Part shown: one piece after another, positions 44,807-53,587 of the stretch | How positions within the stretch are numbered: the stretch's first letter is position 1 | Layout: each line of letters opens with the position of its first letter | NCBI RefSeq assembly: GCF_014323705.1 | Contig: NZ_JABVEC010000013.1 | Location: 150,849 to 214,848, forward strand | Reading direction: 5' to 3' | Length of the DNA: 64,000 nt | From: Actinomadura alba | GTDB taxonomy: Bacteria; Actinomycetota; Actinomycetes; Streptosporangiales; Streptosporangiaceae | Position numbers and translations under genes: made by a program | Notes under the pieces: model-generated | What the model saw: the letters and a program-made list of their open reading frames with translations, nothing else | Databases searched by the model: none | Told to the model about the DNA's origin: nothing

Positions 44807-46216
44807 TCAGTCGTGGCGAGCGGCCTGCAGGACGCGGTCGCGTGAGTGGCGCACTTCCTCTCGTAGCGCCTGCAGGTCGACGTCGAGGACGGTGCCGGCC
44901 CACTTGCGTACCTGGCCGGCGATGAACACGGCGTCGATGTTGCGCGGGTCGGAACCGAGCACGAGCGTGCCGATCGGATCGTTGAGCGGCATGTTGTTGA
45001 GGTCCTCGGCGTGAACGACCAGCAGGTCGGCCTGCTTGCCGGGGGTGAGGGAGCCGGTGACGTTGCCGAGCCCGATGGATCTGGCGCCCTGCAGGGTGGC
45101 GAAGTCGAGCACGTCGCGTACGCCGATCCGTGTGGGCGTCGCGGTGGTGCCGTAGGCGGCGTTGACGGCGCGCATCCGCTGGATCGCGTGCAGGGCTCGC
45201 ATCTGGGTGAACATGTCGCTGGCCAGGGCGACCTCGACGTCGATACTCAGGCTGGGGCGGATGCCGACCGCGAGCGCTTCGTCGATGGCCGGGATCGCGC
45301 TCTCCAGGCCGATCTGTGCCTCAGAGGTGGGCGCAAGCGACACGGAGGTGCCGGTGTCGGCCATCGCCTGCCACGCCTCGGCGGTCAGGCCGGTGCAGTG
45401 GATGAGCGTGACGTCGGGGCCCAGCAGTTCACCCTTCGCCCAGCCGACGATGGCGTCGGATGAGGGGACGCCGAAGACGGCGTCGATGCTGACCCCGATG
45501 TCGAGGTCACGGGCGACGCGGGCGAGGTGTTCGCCGTAGGCGAGGTCTGGTCCGGCGATCTCGCCGGTCGCCAAGGTGGCCAGGCGCAGGGTGAGGAGCT
45601 GGTCGTCGGAGGCGAAGTAGGTCTCCTTCAACCGGGTCAAGTCGGCCGGCCATTGGCCGTCCCAGTCGCCGAAGTGCGGGCGCATTGAGGCGTGCACGCC
45701 GCGGATGCCGGTGTCGATGAGGGCCTGGATGGCGCTGTCGGAGTGGGCGGGGGTGCGGGAGTTGTGAGAGAAGTCGAGCATGGTGGTGATGCCGCTGTCG
45801 ATGGCGGTCAACGCGGCGAGCCGGGTCCCGACGTACATGTCCTGCGGCTGGTAGGCCGGGGCGATGCCGGACAGGGTGGACATCACGTACTCACCCAGGT
45901 CGTTGACATCCGGCATGATGCGGCGGAGCTGGGCCTCCCAGGCGTGGCGGTGGGTGTCGACGAAGCCGGGTACCAGGATCGAGCCGGTCACGTCGATGAC
46001 GAGCGTGCCGTCGGCGCCGCCGTGCGCGCGCAGGTCCGGGGCAATGGCGGCGATGGTGCTGTCCTGGATGAGCAGGTCGGCTTGGGGCAGGACCCCGAGG
46101 TCGGGGTCCATGGTGACGATGGTGGCGCCGGTGAGCAGGATGCGCCGGCCGGGGTCGGCGGACTGGCGGCGCAGCTGGTCCAGTGACGCGGCGGCGGTGG
46201 GGGCGGGAGTGGTCAT
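44807..46216 (-). CDS. Amidohydrolase of the TRZ/ATZ/cytosine-deaminase type
   Basis: The 469-residue enzyme begins with the composite sandwich (ILLTGATIVTMDPDLGVLPQ), then GFVDTHRHAW with the metal-binding HxH (about residue 88). Later come a His in TLIHCTGL and an Asp in SLSIDVEVALASD (about residue 325), and it ends with GSLTPGKQADLLVVHAED. It would hydrolyse C-N bonds of a heterocyclic or aminated substrate. AGAAGG lies 6 nt before the ATG. It precedes the Atu4866 genes and follows two SDR genes, all leftward, suggesting one operon. Confidence 0.88.
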   Translation of the reverse strand: MTTPAPTAAASLDQLRRQSADPGRRILLTGATIVTMDPDLGVLPQADLLIQDSTIAAIAPDLRAHGGADGTLVIDVTGSILVPGFVDTHRHAWEAQLRRIMPDVNDLGEYVMSTLSGIAPAYQPQDMYVGTRLAALTAIDSGITTMLDFSHNSRTPAHSDSAIQALIDTGIRGVHASMRPHFGDWDGQWPADLTRLKETYFASDDQLLTLRLATLATGEIAGPDLAYGEHLARVARDLDIGVSIDAVFGVPSSDAIVGWAKGELLGPDVTLIHCTGLTAEAWQAMADTGTSVSLAPTSEAQIGLESAIPAIDEALAVGIRPSLSIDVEVALASDMFTQMRALHAIQRMRAVNAAYGTTATPTRIGVRDVLDFATLQGARSIGLGNVTGSLTPGKQADLLVVHAEDLNNMPLNDPIGTLVLGSDPRNIDAVFIAGQVRKWAGTVLDVDLQALREEVRHSRDRVLQAARHD

Positions 46217-46275
46217 GGTGTGCCTTCTTTCAGTCGTTTCGCGGTAACGGCCTGCCGGGCCTGTTGCCGAACGGC

Positions 46276-47055
46276 TTAGATGGCCTGGGCCGTGGGCAGG
46301 ATGGTGATCTCGGTGAGGTTGACGTGGCCCGGCATGGCGGCCATGAATGCCACGGTCTCGGCGATGTCGGCGGACTGCAGGACATCGATCTGCTCGATCA
46401 GGCCGGCCATGAGTTTGCTGGCGTCGGGATCGGTGACGTGGTCGGGCAGCTCGGTGTCGACCATGCCGGGCTCGATGGTGGCCACGCGGATGTTCTTCGG
46501 GCCGAGCTCGACGCGCAGCAGCCGAGTGAGGTGGCTGATGTAGGCCTTGGTGCCGGAGTAGATGGAGAACTTCTCCAGGATGCGGGTCGCGGCGATGGAG
46601 GAGGTGTTGATCAGGTCCGCGGGGCGTCCGGCCTCGGCGGTGGCGCTCAGGTGCGGCAGGAAGGCGCCGATGACGTTCATCACGCCGGTGACGTTCAGGT
46701 CGATCTGGCGCTGCCAGTCATCCATCCGGAGTTCGGTGATTCCGGAGATCAGTTGGACGCCGGCGTTGTTGAAGACGAGATCGGCGGTGCCGAGCTGCTC
46801 GGCGACCTGGTCGGCCGCGGCGTGTACGGCGTCTCGGCCGGTGACATCGACGGGGATCGCGACTGCGGTGCCGCCGGCGGCGCGGATGGAGTCGGTCAGC
46901 GTGTCGAGCTTGTCCTTGCGGCGGGCGAGCACGGCGACCTTCGCGCCGAGTTCGGCCAGTCGCTGCGCGGTGGCGGCGCCGATGCCGCTGGAGGCGCCGG
47001 AGACCACGGCCACGCGGCCGGCCAGCGGGGTGCCGGTGAGCAGAGCAGCAGACAT
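46276..47055 (-). CDS. SDR-family oxidoreductase
   Basis: The ~259-residue protein has VVSGASSGIGAAT (cofactor), NNAG, NTSS with catalytic Ser and YSGTK (Tyr-x3-Lys), then IRVATIEPGMVDTELPDHV. It belongs to classical SDRs of the YdfG/serine-dehydrogenase-like group. AGAGG precedes MSAALLTG; the longer upstream frame is not supported. It is in a leftward run with another SDR and the amidohydrolase and close to two XRE regulators. Substrate unknown. Confidence 0.9.
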   Translation of the reverse strand: MSAALLTGTPLAGRVAVVSGASSGIGAATAQRLAELGAKVAVLARRKDKLDTLTDSIRAAGGTAVAIPVDVTGRDAVHAAADQVAEQLGTADLVFNNAGVQLISGITELRMDDWQRQIDLNVTGVMNVIGAFLPHLSATAEAGRPADLINTSSIAATRILEKFSIYSGTKAYISHLTRLLRVELGPKNIRVATIEPGMVDTELPDHVTDPDASKLMAGLIEQIDVLQSADIAETVAFMAAMPGHVNLTEITILPTAQAI

Positions 47056-47198
47056 GACATGTACCTCTTTCGGGTGGAGATCGGGATGGTGGAACACCAC
47101 GGGCTGGGTGGAGCGGCCGGTCAACTCGCCGGCCGGCCGGGCGTCCGGCCAGGGCCGGGCCGGTGAGCCGGCGTGGTGCCGGCGGCGCCGTGCGAGTG

Positions 47199-48044
47199 TT
47201 ACGCCGCAGTGGCGTCGTCGTGCGCGGTGGCTGCGGACTTCTCCCGCCAGGGGGCCAGGTCCTGCTCGATCTGGTCTAGCTTGACCTGCAGGCGTTCGAG
47301 GGTGTCGGGCCCGAGATACAGGTGGGTGGGCAGCTCGTCCTGGGTGGTGACCTCGTAGATCAGGGACGCGCCCTTGACCGGGTCGCCGAGCTGGGTGTGG
47401 TTGGCGGTGCCGACCCAGTCCAGCGTGACGTGTGCAGGGGTGCCGTCGTAGTCGGCGATCCGCGTGCCGGCCACCGACAGCGAGGTGGCGTCCAGGAAGT
47501 CGGTGCGCAGCACGCCGGGCTCGACCACCATGGACTGGATACCGAAGGGCAACAGCTCCTTCGACAGCGCCTCGCTGATCCCGGCGACGGCGAACTTCGA
47601 GGCGCAGTACAGGCCCACGCCCGGCTCGCCCTCGAAACCGGACCGCGACCCGATGTTGACGATCTTGCCTGAGCCCTGGCGGCGCATGATGGGCAGCACG
47701 GCGCGGGTCATGTCGATCAGGGCGAAGACGTTGAGGTCGAACAGCGAGCGGGCCTCGGCGTCGGTGATCTCCTCCACTGCGCCCAGCAGGCCGCGGCCGG
47801 CGTTGTTGACCAGCACGTCGATTCCGTTGAACCGCTTGACCGCGGCCTGGACGGCGGCGGGTATTTCCTGGCTCCTGGTCACGTCCAGCGCGACGGCGAG
47901 GACCTCGTCGGACTTCTTCAGATCTTCTGGCAGCCGGTCGGGGTTGCGCGCCGCGACGACGACGTTGTTCCCGCCGGCGAGCGCGGCGCGGGCGATCTCC
48001 GCGCCCAGGCCGCGGGAGGCTCCGGTGATGAACCAGGTGGCCAT
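47199..48044 (-). CDS. SDR-family oxidoreductase
   Basis: The 281-residue protein starts TWFITGASRGLGAEIARAAL, has VNNAGRG, IGSRSGF and YCASKFAVAGISEALSKEL, the standard SDR catalytic set, and a longer C-terminal tail rich in charged residues. It is the first gene of the leftward SDR-SDR-amidohydrolase run. MmyB-like XRE regulators are often found beside SDR genes, and one lies upstream here, so it may be the direct target of that regulator. An inverted repeat lies 55-72 bp upstream. Confidence 0.9.
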   Translation of the reverse strand: MATWFITGASRGLGAEIARAALAGGNNVVVAARNPDRLPEDLKKSDEVLAVALDVTRSQEIPAAVQAAVKRFNGIDVLVNNAGRGLLGAVEEITDAEARSLFDLNVFALIDMTRAVLPIMRRQGSGKIVNIGSRSGFEGEPGVGLYCASKFAVAGISEALSKELLPFGIQSMVVEPGVLRTDFLDATSLSVAGTRIADYDGTPAHVTLDWVGTANHTQLGDPVKGASLIYEVTTQDELPTHLYLGPDTLERLQVKLDQIEQDLAPWREKSAATAHDDATAA

Positions 48045-48098
48045 GATGTCTTCTTTCGCCTTGGCTTTCGCCTGCTCCGGCGGGGTGGTCCCGCCGCT

Positions 48099-48116
48099 GA
48101 CAGATCGAAGTCTGTC
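48099..48116. promoter_or_regulatory. Inverted repeat upstream of SDR operon
   Basis: GACAGA (48099-48104) and TCTGTC (48111-48116) are separated by 6 nt. The site lies just upstream of the SDR gene start at 48044, between it and the XRE gene, and could be an operator. Confidence 0.45.
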
Positions 48117-48285
48117 CAGGTCGCCGTGGTCGAAGAAGATCGTGAGTTTCCTGGGAATGCCTTACCTAGGAACCAGGATCAGGGCAGCGAATCGCCACCG
48201 TGCAGGGTGCGCCGGGTGCACAACGCCGTGAGGAGGCCGGGGCATCGCCCCGGCCGCACAACGTCGGCTGACTGGATCCTGCACG

Positions 48286-49176
48286 CTAGCCGGGCCCCAC
48301 GTCACCGACCTGGGATGCGCGGGCCGCATCGGCGGCTTGCAGCGTGCGGGCCACCGCCTGATCGGCCCGCACGCGCAGCCGCTCGAACGCGGCGGCCGTC
48401 GGGGACGCGGGCTCGGCTTGGTAGACGACGAGTTGCTGGTGCGGGGCACCGTTGACGGTGAAGGCGGAGAACTGGATGTGCAGGTCGCCGACGTGCGGGT
48501 GGCGCAGGTGCTTGCCCTCCTGGGTCTTGGGCTTCACGTCGTGGCGGCCCCACAGGTCGGCGAACTCCGGGCTTTGCTCCGACAGTTCCGCCACCACCTC
48601 GCCGATCCGTGCGGACTCCGGATCGTGCCCGTAGGCGGCGCGCAGCTCCGCCACGCAGGAGTGCGCCGCTCGCTCCCACTCCTGGTGGAACTCCCGCCCC
48701 GCCGGGTCCAGGAAGACCATGCGGGCCAGGTTGTCGGCGGGGGTGAACCCCTCGTGCAGCGCGGCGGCCAGCGTGTTACACGCCAGGACGTCCAGCGCCG
48801 GACCAAGCGCGAAGGCCGGGGAGGTGGCCCAGCTGTCCATGAGCTGCAGCAGCTGCGGGCTGACGGGGGTGTCCTCCGCGCGGCGCCGGCGGCGGGACTC
48901 CGGCGCCTGCACCAGCCGCCACAGGTGCTCGGTTGCCACGGCGTCCAGCCGCAGTGCATGCGCCACCGCCTCGACCACCTGGGGCGAGGGGCTGGATTCG
49001 CGTCCCTGCTCCAGCCGCACGTAGTAGTCGCTGCTCATCGCGGCCAGCATCGCCACCTCCTCGCGGCGCAGCCCCTTGACCCGGCGCCGGCCGTATTCCG
49101 GCAGCCCGACCTCTTGCGGTTTGAGGGCATCGCGACGAGCGCGCAGGAATTCGCCCAACGGTGTGCTGCTGCTCAT
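48286..49176 (-). CDS. XRE-family regulator with MmyB-like ligand-binding domain (first of two)
   Basis: The 296-residue protein has an N-terminal XRE helix-turn-helix (LGEFLRARRDALKP..., LRREEVAMLAAMSSDYYVRL, EQGRESSPSPQVVEAVAHAL; residues ~8-75). A MmyB-like C-terminal domain follows (ALGPALDVLACNTLAAALHE, MVFLDPAGREF, HPHVGDLHIQF). In known members the C-terminal domain binds a fatty-acid-like ligand. It points away from a second regulator of the same type at 49423 and toward the SDR operon, which it probably controls. Confidence 0.9.
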   Translation of the reverse strand: MSSSTPLGEFLRARRDALKPQEVGLPEYGRRRVKGLRREEVAMLAAMSSDYYVRLEQGRESSPSPQVVEAVAHALRLDAVATEHLWRLVQAPESRRRRRAEDTPVSPQLLQLMDSWATSPAFALGPALDVLACNTLAAALHEGFTPADNLARMVFLDPAGREFHQEWERAAHSCVAELRAAYGHDPESARIGEVVAELSEQSPEFADLWGRHDVKPKTQEGKHLRHPHVGDLHIQFSAFTVNGAPHQQLVVYQAEPASPTAAAFERLRVRADQAVARTLQAADAARASQVGDVGPG

Positions 49177-49354
49177 ACCGTCACACTAAGGGCTGTCCGT
49201 AAAGGAAGCCGGATTTGCGCGTATCCACGTGGGGGACAAGGGCCGACCTGGGAAGAGGGTGTTGCGACCTGGCGCGGTGAGCGAGGCAGGTTCGGCGCAG
49301 GCCGCGACCTGCCATCATCGTTTCATTGCCCGCTGCCAGGGTGCTCGGCCCGCA

Positions 49355-49381
49355 TACCCTGGGAATAACGTGCCCAGGGTA
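49355..49381. promoter_or_regulatory. Perfect palindromic operator between two XRE genes
   Basis: TACCCTGGG (49355-49363) and CCCAGGGTA (49373-49381) are exact complements separated by 9 nt. The site is about 40 bp before the start of the second XRE gene and 180 bp from the first, a good candidate for an XRE operator serving one or both. Confidence 0.7.
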
Positions 49382-49422
49382 AGCAGCGTTGCCAGGCCGG
49401 TTTCTCCCCTAACCTCACGATC

Positions 49423-50253
49423 ATGGACAGTGAGGGGAGCAACCCGCTGGGGGAGTTCCTACGCGCGCGTCGCGCGCAGGTACGGCCCGAGCAGACCAAG
49501 ATGGCGGCTACCCGGGGCCGCCGCCGGGCTCCCGGGTTGCGCCGTGATGAGGTCGCCCGGCTGGCCGGCCTGAGCGTCGGCCACTACACCCGTCTGGAAC
49601 AGGGACGTGAACGCCACCCCACCCGCCAGACCGTGGAGAGCCTGGCCCACGCGCTGCGACTGGACGAGGCGGCCATGGTGGAGCTGTACCGCCTGGCGCG
49701 CCCGGTCGTGCAAAGACGGCGGCCGGCCCGTGCCGAACAGGCCGGCCCGGAGGTGCTGCAGCTGCTCAACGACTGGACCGTGGCCCCGGCCTACATCCTG
49801 GGCAGGTCACATGACGTACTGGCACGCAATCGGCTGGCGGCAGCGCTGCACAACCGCTTCATCTTCGGCGACAACATGCTGCGCATGATCTTCCTCGACC
49901 CCGCGGGGCGGGAGTTCTTCCGCGACTGGGGCATCAGCGCGCGAGCCGCCGTGCACGAGTTGCGCCAGGCGGCCCGCCAAACCCCCGATGAGCAACGCAT
50001 GCGTGAACTGGTCGGCGAACTATCGATCACCAGCCCGGAGTTCCGGCGGCTGTGGGCCGGTCGCGACCCTCGCGGAACGATTCCGCATAGCGGCCACTTC
50101 TTTCACCCCGACGTCGGCGAACTGCACCTGCGAACCGAGATCTTTTCGATGACCAGCCCCCCCGACCAGCGGCTGATCGCCCAACCGGCCGAGCCGGGAT
50201 CTCGCTCCGCCGAGGCCCTGGCCCTGTTGGGCACGCTGGCCGTCCAGTCCTGA
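49423..50253 (+). CDS. XRE-family regulator with MmyB-like ligand-binding domain (second of two)
   Basis: The 276-residue protein has the same domain order as the upstream divergent regulator: HTH around LRRDEVARLAGLSVGHYTRL and EQGRERHPTRQTVESLAHAL, then the MmyB-like part (ILGRSHDVLARNRLAAALHN, MIFLDPAGREFFRDW, HPDVGELHLRTEIF). The two differ throughout and are not recent duplicates. The palindrome at 49355-49381 lies in front of it, suggesting autoregulation. Its target genes are not obvious; the following region starts with a decayed LuxR fragment. Confidence 0.9.
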   Translation: MDSEGSNPLGEFLRARRAQVRPEQTKMAATRGRRRAPGLRRDEVARLAGLSVGHYTRLEQGRERHPTRQTVESLAHALRLDEAAMVELYRLARPVVQRRRPARAEQAGPEVLQLLNDWTVAPAYILGRSHDVLARNRLAAALHNRFIFGDNMLRMIFLDPAGREFFRDWGISARAAVHELRQAARQTPDEQRMRELVGELSITSPEFRRLWAGRDPRGTIPHSGHFFHPDVGELHLRTEIFSMTSPPDQRLIAQPAEPGSRSAEALALLGTLAVQS

Positions 50254-50321
50254 CCGCCCGACCAGGCATGGGGCGAGGGCCTGCGCCGGCTCTGGCTCCC
50301 GCCCGTCACCCTTCATCGACG

Positions 50322-50396
50322 TTCATCAGCCCGCGCACGATCGAATGGCACCTCAGCAAGGTCTTCGCCAAGCTGCAGATCTCGTCCCGCAGGCAG
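50322..50396 (+). pseudogene. LuxR-type HTH remnant
   Basis: Twenty-five codons read FISPRTIEWHLSKVFAKLQI plus SSRRQ, the recognition-helix half of a LuxR/GerE HTH domain. The rest of the ~300-bp gap around it (50254-50561) has no related sequence, no start codon for it and no ribosome site. It is the trace of a deleted LuxR-family regulator gene. Confidence 0.75.
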
Positions 50397-50561
50397 TGGC
50401 CGCTGACTCGTCCTCGGTGCGTGGCCGCGAACAGCCGTCAGGGCGCCGGTGTTCCCGGCCGGTTCACGATGAGCATCGTGATCAGTCATATGCCGATCAC
50501 ATGGGTGATCCAGTGTTCAGCCGTCGTCGTAGGCCCTGCGTCTCTCCAGGAGTGTGTTCCC

Positions 50562-51728
50562 GTGCCAGGACGTCGTCGAATCGCCCTTTCCCTCGCTGCG
50601 TTGTCGAGCGCCGTGGCGGCGCTGGCCGGAACGTTTCCCGCGCATGCGGACAAGGAGCTCAACCGTGACAGCGGTGGGGTGCGGCTCAACCAGATCCAGG
50701 TGATCGCCACGCACAACAGCTACCACCGCGAGCTGACCGACGCTGAGAAGGCGGTGCAGGCTCGGCGGGACGCCAACTGGTGGAATCTGGCCTATTCGCA
50801 CGCTTCGCACGCTTCGCTGCCCCTGCAGTTCTCCGCCCAACGGGTGCGGGGCATCGAGTTGGACATCTTGCCCGATCCCGACGGCGGGCTGTACACGGCG
50901 CCGATCGTGCGGCGGGAGGCCGGGCTCGGGACGATTGAGGACCCGGAGCTGAAGAAGCCGGGCTTCAAGGTCCTGCACTGGGGCGACCACGACTACGGGA
51001 CCTCGTGCTCGTCGCTGCGCACGTGCCTGTCGCAGGCGCGGGCGTGGTCCGACGACAACCCCGGCCATGTGCCTATCCCGGTCCTGCTGGAGTTCAAGTC
51101 CACTGACCCGGCTTATGAGAAGCTGGGCGGGCCCCGCAGCCCGCGCTGGGACGCCGGCCTGATGGACGCGCTCGACGCGGAGATCCGGTCGGTGGTCGGC
51201 GACAAGAAGATCATCAAGCCGGACGACCTGCGGCGGCCCGGGCTCACCCTCGAGCAGTCGGTGCTGAGGTACGGCTGGCCGACGCTGGAGCAGTCCCGCG
51301 GCAGGTTCCTGTTCCTGATGGACAACCAGGGTGCCGATATCCAGTCCCCGTACCTCACCGGCCGCCCCAACCTGGAAGGCCGCGTCATCTTCACCAACGC
51401 TGTCCCAGGGCGACCGGACGCCGCGTTCGTCAAGCTGAACGAGCCGACGGGCACGGGGCTGGCACAGATCCAGGATCTGGTCCGGCGCGGCTACTTCGTC
51501 CGCACGCGTTCCGACGTCCCGTTCGAGGAGGCCAGGACGGGGGACACCACGCAGCTGAAGGCGGCCCTCGACAGCGGAGCGCAGGTCGTCAGCACTGATT
51601 TCCCGGTCGTCGGAATGGCCGCCAGGAACGGCAGCGACTACGTCGCCCAGCTTCCCGGCGCGGAACCGGCCCGCTGCAACCCCGTCAACGCCCCGCGCAC
51701 CTGCCGTCCGGCGAACCTGGAACGCTGA
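50562..51728 (+). CDS. Secreted PI-specific phospholipase C1-like protein
   Basis: The 388-residue protein begins with a Sec-type signal peptide (GRRRIALSLAALSSAVAALA...PAHA). The mature part carries LNQIQVIATHNSYH (a metal/catalytic His), IELDILPDPDG, VLHWGDHDYGTSCSSL and FLFLMDNQGADIQ, the pattern of the Ca-dependent PI-PLC C1-like phosphodiesterase family. It probably cleaves phosphodiesters of lipids or polyols outside the cell. The GTG at 50562 has AGGAG upstream. A PhoD-type phosphatase and its partner follow in the same direction, suggesting a phosphate-scavenging group. Confidence 0.85.
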   Translation: MPGRRRIALSLAALSSAVAALAGTFPAHADKELNRDSGGVRLNQIQVIATHNSYHRELTDAEKAVQARRDANWWNLAYSHASHASLPLQFSAQRVRGIELDILPDPDGGLYTAPIVRREAGLGTIEDPELKKPGFKVLHWGDHDYGTSCSSLRTCLSQARAWSDDNPGHVPIPVLLEFKSTDPAYEKLGGPRSPRWDAGLMDALDAEIRSVVGDKKIIKPDDLRRPGLTLEQSVLRYGWPTLEQSRGRFLFLMDNQGADIQSPYLTGRPNLEGRVIFTNAVPGRPDAAFVKLNEPTGTGLAQIQDLVRRGYFVRTRSDVPFEEARTGDTTQLKAALDSGAQVVSTDFPVVGMAARNGSDYVAQLPGAEPARCNPVNAPRTCRPANLER

Positions 51729-51952
51729 CAAGTCGGTGCCGGTGGCGGGAAGAGCCGATCCGTCTCGATGGTGCTCAACGGGCTGCGGGTCGGGGATGCC
51801 GGTGTGATGGCCGGACGCACGACCACCATCACCGCCCCCACCGGGCTCGATCGCTGCACCCGCCGTTGCGCAATCGCACCAAACCGATCCGTTCGGCAGA
51901 CTGTTGCCTGCTGTCCGTTTTGAAGTCGGTTGCAACTGATCTGATCTCCTCT

Positions 51953-53587
51953 GTGATCGACGAACCCTCCCCCTTCAGCCATCTCCGGCTCGGCTCGGTC
52001 GATGCCACCCGCCGCAGGTTCCTCACCGTCACCGGGGCCGCCATGGGCCTCGCGGTCGCGGGATCGCTCCCCGGGATCGCGCGGGCCGACAGCAGCGCCG
52101 TCGAGGTGACCGACCTGCGCAGTGACCCCTTCACGCTGGGCATCGCGTCCGGCGACCCGCTCAGTGACTCCGTCGTCATCTGGACCCGGCTGGCACCCGA
52201 GCCGCTGGCGCCGTTCGGTGGCCTGGGCCCGCGCCCGGTCACGGTGCTGTGGCAAGTGGCCGAGGATGAGCAGTTCGGCAACGTGGTGCGCAGCGGGACG
52301 GCGCGGGCGCGGCGCGAGCAGTCCTACAGCGTCCACATCGACGTGCAGGGCCTGCGGCCGTGGCGGCACTACTACTACCGCTTCCGGGTCGGCCGGCACC
52401 TCAGCCCCGTCGGCCGCACCCGCACCGCGCCCCAGTACGGCCGGCCGGTGCCCGGCCTGTCGTTCGCGTTCGCCTCGTGCCAGGCGTACTGGGAGGGCTT
52501 CTTCACCGCCTACCGCGACATGGCGGCGCAGGAGCACGACGTCGTCTTCCACATGGGCGATTACATCTATGAGTACGGCGTCGGCGTCGACTCCGGGGTG
52601 CGCCGGCAGCCGGTCCCGGTCGACTTCACCCGCGAGACCATGACGCTGGACGAGTACCGCGGCCGGTACGCGCTCTACAAGACCGACCCGGACCTGCAGG
52701 CCGCGCACGCCGCCGCACCGTGGATCGTCACCCTGGATGACCACGAGGTCGATAACAACTGGGCCGGCCCGATCTCGGAGAACAACACGCCGCAGGACGA
52801 GTTCTTGGTGCGCCGCGCGAACGCCTTTCGCGCCTGGTGGGAGCACATGCCGGTGCGAATGGCGCAGTCGCCCACCGGCCCTGACATGCAGCTCTACCGC
52901 CGCTTCCAGTACGGAGACCTGGTCCGCTTCAACATGCTCGACACCCGCCAGTACCGCGACAACCAGGCCGCCGGCGACGGCTCCAAGCCGCCGAACCCGG
53001 AGTCGCTGGATCCGGACCGGACCATCACTGGCGACGCGCAGGAGAAGTGGCTGCTCGACGGCATGGCCGAGCGGTCCGCCCGGTGGGAGGTGCTGGCGCA
53101 CCAGACGGCCATTGCGCAACTGGACGTCAAGGCGGGTCCTGAAATCCTCGTCCCGATGGACACATGGGACGGTTACGCCGCCTCGCGCCAGCGGGTCCTC
53201 GACGGGGCGCAGGAGCGGGGGGTGCGCAATCTGGTGAGCATCGTCGGCGACCTGCACCGCAGCATCGTCTCCGAGCTCAAGGCGGACTACGCCAACGACA
53301 CCGCGCCGGTGGTCGGGACGGAGTTCGTCGGGACGTCCATCAGCTCCGGCCTCGACGGAATGGACAACGACCAGGGCGGGCTGACCATCCTCGCCGAGAA
53401 TCCGCATGTGAAGTTCACCAACTTCCAGCGCGGCTACGTCCGGGTCGACGTGACGCCCGAGCAGTGGGTGGCCGACTACCGTGTCGCCGACCGGGTGATC
53501 GTGCCGGACGGGACCATCAGCACGCGCGCGCGACTCGTCGTCAAGGACGGCGACCCCAGCATCCATGTCGTCGGAGGCCAGTCATGA
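51953..53587 (+). CDS. PhoD-like alkaline phosphatase/phosphodiesterase, Tat-exported
   Basis: The ~544-residue protein has a Tat signal TRRRFLTVTGAAMGLAVAG near its N-terminus, then the PhoD N-terminal Ig-like domain (FTLGIASGDPLSDSVVIWTR). The metallophosphatase core is FAFASCQAYWEGFF, VFHMGDYIYEYG, TLDDHEVDNNW and SIVGDLHRSIVSEL. The core metals in this family are Fe and Ca. I place the start at the GTG 51953; an ATG at 51866 would add 29 residues ahead of the Tat signal. Its stop overlaps the start of the next gene as ATGA. Confidence 0.9.
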   Translation: MIDEPSPFSHLRLGSVDATRRRFLTVTGAAMGLAVAGSLPGIARADSSAVEVTDLRSDPFTLGIASGDPLSDSVVIWTRLAPEPLAPFGGLGPRPVTVLWQVAEDEQFGNVVRSGTARARREQSYSVHIDVQGLRPWRHYYYRFRVGRHLSPVGRTRTAPQYGRPVPGLSFAFASCQAYWEGFFTAYRDMAAQEHDVVFHMGDYIYEYGVGVDSGVRRQPVPVDFTRETMTLDEYRGRYALYKTDPDLQAAHAAAPWIVTLDDHEVDNNWAGPISENNTPQDEFLVRRANAFRAWWEHMPVRMAQSPTGPDMQLYRRFQYGDLVRFNMLDTRQYRDNQAAGDGSKPPNPESLDPDRTITGDAQEKWLLDGMAERSARWEVLAHQTAIAQLDVKAGPEILVPMDTWDGYAASRQRVLDGAQERGVRNLVSIVGDLHRSIVSELKADYANDTAPVVGTEFVGTSISSGLDGMDNDQGGLTILAENPHVKFTNFQRGYVRVDVTPEQWVADYRVADRVIVPDGTISTRARLVVKDGDPSIHVVGGQS

